DNA from: UBA4722 sp044221135 | GTDB lineage: Bacteria > Pseudomonadota > Gammaproteobacteria > DSM-16500 | NCBI GenBank assembly: GCA_044221135.1 | Contig: JBGAPT010000005.1 | Location: 29,006 to 93,005, forward strand | Direction of reading: 5' to 3' | DNA: 64,000 nucleotides | Part shown: piece after piece, positions 60,201 through 64,000 of the stretch | Position numbering within the stretch: the stretch's first letter is position 1 | Layout of the letters: each line of letters begins with the position of its first letter | Position numbers and translations under genes: made by a program | Notes under the pieces: generated by a model | What the model was told of the DNA's origin: nothing | Database searches by the model: none | What the model saw: only the letters and a program-made list of their open reading frames with translations

Positions 60201-61904
60201 GTTGTCTCTCCCCCTAGTGTTCCCCTAGAATCTCCCTCCAAGAAATTATTAGCATCCCATAGCTGTACAAGCTCTGTATCTTGTAGTGGTTCTGAAACTA
60301 AAACTGTCTATCTTGATCATCAATTGCGAGTTTTTGAAGAAGAAGCAGGTCGCATTATGTTAGAGCCAAAGAAGTTTAAAGGCATTAATTATGCGAGATT
60401 AGATAGATTACTCGATGATCTTGACAGTTTTTCGGGACAGCATCCAGATAAAGCTCCAGAAGCAAGTAGTTTAAAAAGTACACTGCTTCATTTATTAAGT
60501 TCGGGATTGGGTCGTGAAGAGCAGCAATCTTATCATGATAGAGTTTCTTCTCAACAAGAAGATGTTCCTTCCGATGGAAATTGTTTTTTTTGGGCATCTG
60601 CACGCCAATTCATTCATCTCTTACGAACTAATGATGGGTTAGTCCAGCAACTTCCTTCAGCTTTTATTAATCTAATACAAGAGAAGTTACCAGCGCCGCT
60701 TAAAGAAATCCTTAGTGACAAGCACCATGCATTTAATAAACAGCGCCCTTCTGGTGGGGTTTTAGTTACTAATTTTGAAGATGTTTTCCAAAAAACCTTA
60801 AGGATTACTATTGCTGAACAGCTTCAACAATTCAAGGTAGCAGACGGTGTTTTGCAAAATATATCTCTAGATGATATTAGCTTTATAAGAGATGTATTAA
60901 ATGGTGCAATAGCTGATGGCGAGATTCCAGAAAAAATAGAAAATGAACCTGAATACGTAACTAATCTTCGAAAAGTCCAAAGCTTTTTAGAGGACATACA
61001 AAATAAGATTACTACCCCCATTAGTGATGAACTACAAAAAACTGGTCTTTTTATTGCTAATTCTCAAGATGATAAAGATCAAGATAAAAAAGCCAAAGCA
61101 AAGCAAGCCCAAGAACAGCGTAAAGCCAAAGTCCAGGAAGACACTAATAAAAAAATTAGAGAACTTATAGAAAATGACAAAGAATATAGAGATAAGTGGA
61201 ATGAAGCTTTGGATTCCCTTCGTGCTGTATTGCTTGCAGATAGATGCAATGTAGGCGAAGAAGCTGCTCTTCTATTAAGCCGTTTCTTCCCGAACATTGT
61301 TATTCAATGCGACTCTCAAAATTGCGAAGAAAAAAGAACCTGCGTTAGTCAATATTATTTAAATGGAATAAAAATCGCACGTGATGGTATTAAGGGAAAT
61401 GTTCCTATTATTCACTTGATTAAATTACCCTGGGCCCACTATCATTCTGCCGGCCAACTTTTAAAAAAATATTCTTCTCATCAATCGAGCCCAACAAAAA
61501 GAGCTCTCTTTCCCGCAAGCGTAAGTGCAACTCAAAAATTTAAAAAAGTAAGTCAATCAAGTGAACAAAAAGAAAAAAGTGAAGAACACAAAGACAATGC
61601 TAATCAACCAACAAATGAATATCAGGCTAACCCCTTGCCGTCCACCTCATTAATGGATGATGTAGCAACAACAATGATGTTGGAGCCTTTAGGAACACAA
61701 AAAATGACTTCCGAAAGTGAAAAGCATGTATTTGCCTGTAATCCACAATCTCCTCTGGGTAAATACAATATATTCGCAGAGTCTGGTAAAAGAATACCAG
61801 TAGTTCACGAGGATTTTACCAACGACCTTAGTGATGATTTTGATGATAGTCTTTATGAAGAAGATACAAATCAGAATACAAACTCACGAAATGTTAAAAA
61901 ATAA
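57243..61904 (+). CDS. Giant OTU-domain effector candidate with NLS-like N-terminus
   Basis: A 1553-residue protein. The N-terminus is lysine-rich with KKKRPKK (about residues 38-44), an SV40-like nuclear localisation motif. Residues about 90-1000 contain no certain domain; the part near 560-760 (STGMYAISAAYQLAQQYL, ILILDYTSATNHKMRQI, GCSYNPYLYVKL, SGLKYESGGADRNPFG) resembles a PLP-transferase fold layout. An OTU cysteine protease follows: DVPSDGNCFFWAS (Asp1111, Cys1114) and His1399 or His1401 in LPWAHYHSAG. A coiled, charged region and polar tail end it. OTU enzymes remove ubiquitin; the in vivo role is inferred. The start follows a weak ribosome site. Confidence 0.75.
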   Translation: MKKQKNNTVINLPDEEQKKAPAVKRKNASFSSSHAFKKKRPKKISSNPDESVNNSTATDSASSKSLLAPIFTMNDPYSYPRCEYYWRYKGTSYFEMRDTQYWSTYHRSDHTRYAKVVGKGNAKYQSQFHLPRGELKRSDQNNPYYPKTGSYKNPLSDPRYAKRIQYLGERPKIQKRAVDSIREKQLEYRLKMGAMIIREFKSCFNENELKNIEAQRPIVYMENDFPCVLVSMPWTQQAAWVKPSQKQTQRYWSQETKSPFFQQLLMAYYVSIVNYNAEQEGIPIEIVMRSSFGHLLPSVAKTGKSFRINMGIIPSSYAKILGRSLHKLYQVFSQFDDKSSKKFPSDRYTKDLDAYNKSNKKAKSKQSLNWKGTYWTVLRQTGSSSGKSVLAEIVRVQASIELLANYVFESLIQNEGNVDEEPIIRMFSGFKLTKNNSVSFSELPKKELQGASSKRAWVKVTLVEDNDFWEVVESILEGFPACNNDDVGSDFIATKNILNLYAYFEKLHANLKVNIEKYDDSSDSDGEVTLTYTESSLHNSSSMINGRFTACEHTELYAKNVIVSTGMYAISAAYQLAQQYLRIKNCADFSIILDHMYYETRDNIKIFKPLPEIQQKTKSSNRILFFDLNHCNAESSPFLYEDIDELTNQITLHKPQILILDYTSATNHKMRQICDLLFTPVVYEAYEDSGFEGSRGCSYNPYLYVKLRERFELIIFINSGLKYESGGADRNPFGTLGIICNNKEDIEAIYAPLKNKLKGDEGYLPPAAYNLRRIYKKLGYVSSLKHFIADWCYHKGLSYEANNEREKALKEFSKACQLDFPHAYKFYIVPILKDSEEYYSRVDKMRYALSSLQDRCKLLINQINYENPDLEYIKFLLLCLKNMEGLNTYKMDDNNALEHAVQRAMLVSEEKQKLVYLPIIRLLLENGALCGEHYCKNWSRVREFLIKNEITFTLGPRESKGDLRNLPRDKDSNRDKEEKVSATTNPVVSPPSVPLESPSKKLLASHSCTSSVSCSGSETKTVYLDHQLRVFEEEAGRIMLEPKKFKGINYARLDRLLDDLDSFSGQHPDKAPEASSLKSTLLHLLSSGLGREEQQSYHDRVSSQQEDVPSDGNCFFWASARQFIHLLRTNDGLVQQLPSAFINLIQEKLPAPLKEILSDKHHAFNKQRPSGGVLVTNFEDVFQKTLRITIAEQLQQFKVADGVLQNISLDDISFIRDVLNGAIADGEIPEKIENEPEYVTNLRKVQSFLEDIQNKITTPISDELQKTGLFIANSQDDKDQDKKAKAKQAQEQRKAKVQEDTNKKIRELIENDKEYRDKWNEALDSLRAVLLADRCNVGEEAALLLSRFFPNIVIQCDSQNCEEKRTCVSQYYLNGIKIARDGIKGNVPIIHLIKLPWAHYHSAGQLLKKYSSHQSSPTKRALFPASVSATQKFKKVSQSSEQKEKSEEHKDNANQPTNEYQANPLPSTSLMDDVATTMMLEPLGTQKMTSESEKHVFACNPQSPLGKYNIFAESGKRIPVVHEDFTNDLSDDFDDSLYEEDTNQNTNSRNVKK

Positions 61905-61909
61905 TAAAA

Positions 61910-62467
61910 TTATTCATTGATATATTGATAAAAATAAACAATAAAAAGACCTATCCAATATACAACCATACTAAATCCGATGAAAAGTAATAAACAAAGA
62001 AAATATTTTTGCCACGACTTTAAGTTAATTGTAGGGATCGTAGTTACTGATTTTGCATATCCTTCGTCTGACTTTATATATGCATTTACTTGTTGATACG
62101 TAATAGGAGGAAAATATAAGTATGCTATTGTCACTTGTTCATTTGGAACTAATGTAGTAAATAATATTTCTTTACCATTCTTGGGAATTAATACTTCTGA
62201 ATGTGCAATATTCGGTGAAATATCATACTCTGGAAGAACATGATGTCCTATTCTAACATTTTTTGCAGCGATACGTCCGGTGTTAATAATAACCAGAGAA
62301 TGTGTAAAAATATCAATATTTGGATTACAATTTTTAAGCTTATGAGAAGTAATATGACCATAATATGCAAATAATCTTGCGCGGTCATTAAAATATTTTT
62401 TTAATAAAAATCCTAGAATACCAGTGATGAAAGGAGAAATTATTGCAATAATTGAACTAACATTCAT
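61910..62467 (-). CDS. Hypothetical two-segment membrane protein
   Basis: A 185-residue protein with an N-terminal membrane segment (SSIIAIISPFITGILGFLL), a beta-rich soluble domain (HSLVIINTGRIAAKNVRIG, EILFTTLVPNEQVTIAYLYF) and a C-terminal membrane segment (YFLCLLLFIGFSMVVYWIGL). The start at 62467 follows AAAAGGA. It converges with the giant OTU gene with only five bases between stops. Family unknown. Confidence 0.65.
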   Translation of the reverse strand: MNVSSIIAIISPFITGILGFLLKKYFNDRARLFAYYGHITSHKLKNCNPNIDIFTHSLVIINTGRIAAKNVRIGHHVLPEYDISPNIAHSEVLIPKNGKEILFTTLVPNEQVTIAYLYFPPITYQQVNAYIKSDEGYAKSVTTIPTINLKSWQKYFLCLLLFIGFSMVVYWIGLFIVYFYQYINE

Positions 62468-62661
62468 TGAAACATCCTTTTCCATTAATAAGACCTATAA
62501 TATTAGTTATAGGCTATTTATACAAGCTTAGATTAAAAGGACTAAAAAATCCTGATAAGGTAGAAAAACTCTATGGCACATTATCCAAAAGCTGCATTCA
62601 ACTATCGCTTTATGCTCATTAATAAGTGGTATTTTATAAGATACTCAAACTAATAAAAGCT

Positions 62662-62910
62662 TTAAACCATTCCTGTTTTATTTCCAGCAAGCTGGATGAT
62701 GGTTTCAATATTATTCTCAGCAGCAGACTGATGTAAAACAGTATCCCACCATTGATTAAATAGATAATTATTAGTAGATAACCATTTTATAGCAAAAGTC
62801 GGAAAAATATGTTGTGATACAGCCGCCATAAAAACATCTCTTTTTGTCGTAGTGTTACTGGAACAAAGCGCATACTATAATAAAACAAGCCTTTGTAGAG
62901 TGATCCTGTC
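62662..62910 (-). pseudogene. Decayed traI 3' fragment, module 2
   Basis: Bases 62717-62905 match 11900-12090 of traI, including SVKWLSTNNYLFNQWWDTV. One base is missing near 62868 relative to the first copy, breaking the frame. The 3' end continues AAENNIETIIQLAGNKTGMV before its stop, unlike the HIKHNTIT end at 11872. Upstream of 62911 the similarity stops abruptly at unrelated DNA. Confidence 0.8.
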
Positions 62911-63204
62911 CTTGTCTGAATTCCTAGTTTAAGCGGCAACGGGCAATTGAAATAGGTCCCCACAAAACTTTTTCCAGCCATAGCTTCCAATTGGCATAAC
63001 GCTTTTTTTTAATTTAAAACAACTTTGGGTAGGCGTCACACCACCTAATGAGAATCGTTGTAATAATTTTTAAATTAATTTAGTTTAAGTTCTAGATCAT
63101 GTTGGGTCCAAAATAGAATATGGTCGAAAAATTCGCGTCGTATCGTACAAATTTAACGAGCTGGTAGCATAAGCGGCATAATTGCATCCAGGAAAAAAAT
63201 CCGT
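62911..63204. other. Unassigned junction region beside the traI fragment
   Basis: Sequence to the right of the traI break has no recognisable gene. The break at about 62910 is sharp, as left by a deletion or a transposition event. No clear inverted repeats or transposase remnant are visible. Confidence 0.4.
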
Positions 63205-63849
63205 TTATAGTCTTGGCAAGACTAAGGGTCCATTCAGATAAGAGATTTCATCAGCAATAGGGATAATATTAATTAACCCCCACTCTCTTACTAAATAAAC
63301 CAGCTCAGAACGATTATAGCAGTTAAGTTTTTCTTTAATATTTTGAATATGAGTTTCTGCTGTTCTGACTGAAATAAAAAGTTTATTTGCGATCATTTTT
63401 GCTGTATAACCAAAAATATAATTCTGTAACACTTCTTTTTCTCGACGAGTAAGCAATTTTAAATAGTTCTTTTTGTCTTTATTTTCTAAATTAATAATTG
63501 TTGATGTCCAGATAAAAACCATTTTTTCTTCTGTTAGAAATGGGTAAAACTGACCTCTCATTAATTCACCATTTTTAAAATAAAATTCAATGCATGTAAT
63601 ATTATTTTTTTTATATATATCCATAACAGAATTTAAAAAATGCTGTGGATTTTCCATTCTATTCATTGCTTCTTTTAAGCTAGGAGATTCGCTGCGTGCA
63701 GATAAACTTTTATTAGATAATTTGTAAATATCTTTAAATTTATCACTACAGGAAATAAGTTGATGATCAGAGCTAATAATAAGTCTTCCTTGATTTTCTT
63801 TATCTAAGTTATTTAAAAGTAAATCAACTAGTGATATTAATTTATTCAT
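63205..63849 (-). CDS. LuxR-family transcriptional regulator with PAS-like N-terminus
   Basis: A 214-residue protein. The N-terminal part (GRLIISSDHQLISCSDKFKDIY) looks PAS-like. The C-terminal GerE helix-turn-helix is clear: KLLTRREKEVLQNYIFGYTAKMIANKLFISVRTAETHIQNI in sequence, at about 128-185. No autoinducer-binding or receiver domain is visible. It is the last gene of the window and not part of the transfer module. The ribosome site is weak (AGGTAT). Confidence 0.85.
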   Translation of the reverse strand: MNKLISLVDLLLNNLDKENQGRLIISSDHQLISCSDKFKDIYKLSNKSLSARSESPSLKEAMNRMENPQHFLNSVMDIYKKNNITCIEFYFKNGELMRGQFYPFLTEEKMVFIWTSTIINLENKDKKNYLKLLTRREKEVLQNYIFGYTAKMIANKLFISVRTAETHIQNIKEKLNCYNRSELVYLVREWGLINIIPIADEISYLNGPLVLPRL

Positions 63850-64000
63850 AGATATACCTATTAAATGGTTATTTTTCTACTAAATAAAATATATAAAGTT
63901 TTGCATAAAATATCTTTATAAAATACAAATATTCGATATATTTAGCTATATATTGTAAATATAAATTCCCACATTTTAAGTGAGGGAATTTAATAAGCTA

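Larger units (their letters stand above)
51528..62910. mobile_element. Second, decayed GI-type element (module 2 plus cargo and traI remnant)
   Basis: The interval 51528-57082 is colinear with 2233-6923, gene by gene and RNA element by RNA element. It is followed by cargo and then a decayed traI 3' fragment (62662-62910), matching the order transglycosylase, cargo, traI in the first element. TraD and the T4SS genes do not follow within the window. The element is therefore a deleted relative, or its rest lies beyond a rearrangement. Outer ends are not defined here. Confidence 0.65.

Overview
The window is AT-rich gammaproteobacterial accessory DNA. The mix of a genomic-island (GI/MPF-G) conjugation system with eukaryote-like proteins (U-box, OTU, ankyrin-deaminase, C-terminal CaaX boxes) suggests a host-associated member of the Legionellales (Legionella/Coxiella/Rickettsiella-like). 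That placement is inference; no rRNA or housekeeping gene is present to settle it.

Layout. A tRNA-Thr(CGT) lies at 118-193. A second copy of its 3' half lies at 47660-47701, just outside a P4-type integrase (46260-47444), so 149-47701 reads as one island of about 47.5 kb. Inside it, in order: a left-end gene fragment and a TIKI/ChaN-like protein; module 1 (2.2-7.0 kb: AlpA regulator, tyrosine recombinase, small genes, DUF6876, RadC, coiled-coil protein, replication-like protein, lytic transglycosylase); cargo (HAD phosphatase, two divergent membrane-anchored effector candidates, a U-box protein); a truncated TraI and TraD; a tightly coupled T4SS operon transcribed leftward (28.1 to 11.9 kb, assembly gap in traD); more effector candidates (28.3-32.1 kb, including an ankyrin plus deaminase protein); a phage-like repressor with four operators; a four-gene metabolic/transport cluster (34.0-37.9 kb); a frameshifted collagen/poly-Ser protein; and a PD-(D/E)XK nuclease beside a type ISP restriction-modification enzyme.

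Right of the att copy is a defence-like patch (47.8-51.5 kb): zinc-ribbon protein, HEPN/RES toxin-like protein, and a DRT2-like reverse transcriptase with a structured upstream region. Then comes module 2 (51.5-57.1 kb), a gene-by-gene paralogue of module 1, followed by different cargo (serine protease, a 1553-residue OTU protein) and a decayed traI fragment. This is a second related element whose transfer genes are lost or elsewhere.

Two themes stand out. First, in both elements effector-like cargo sits in the same slot, between the transglycosylase and traI, and in both cases it includes a ubiquitin-system protein (U-box ligase with a CaaX box; OTU protease with a nuclear-localisation-like N-terminus). 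Second, the two modules share families of structured RNA: leaders in which an anti-Shine-Dalgarno strand pairs with the ribosome site, a three-hairpin element present four times, and a 220-bp block that is more conserved than its neighbouring genes. Compensatory changes between copies support several of these stems. The T4SS operon appears nearly complete, but the relaxase is cut short and lacks HD metal ligands, so the element is probably not self-transmissible without help.
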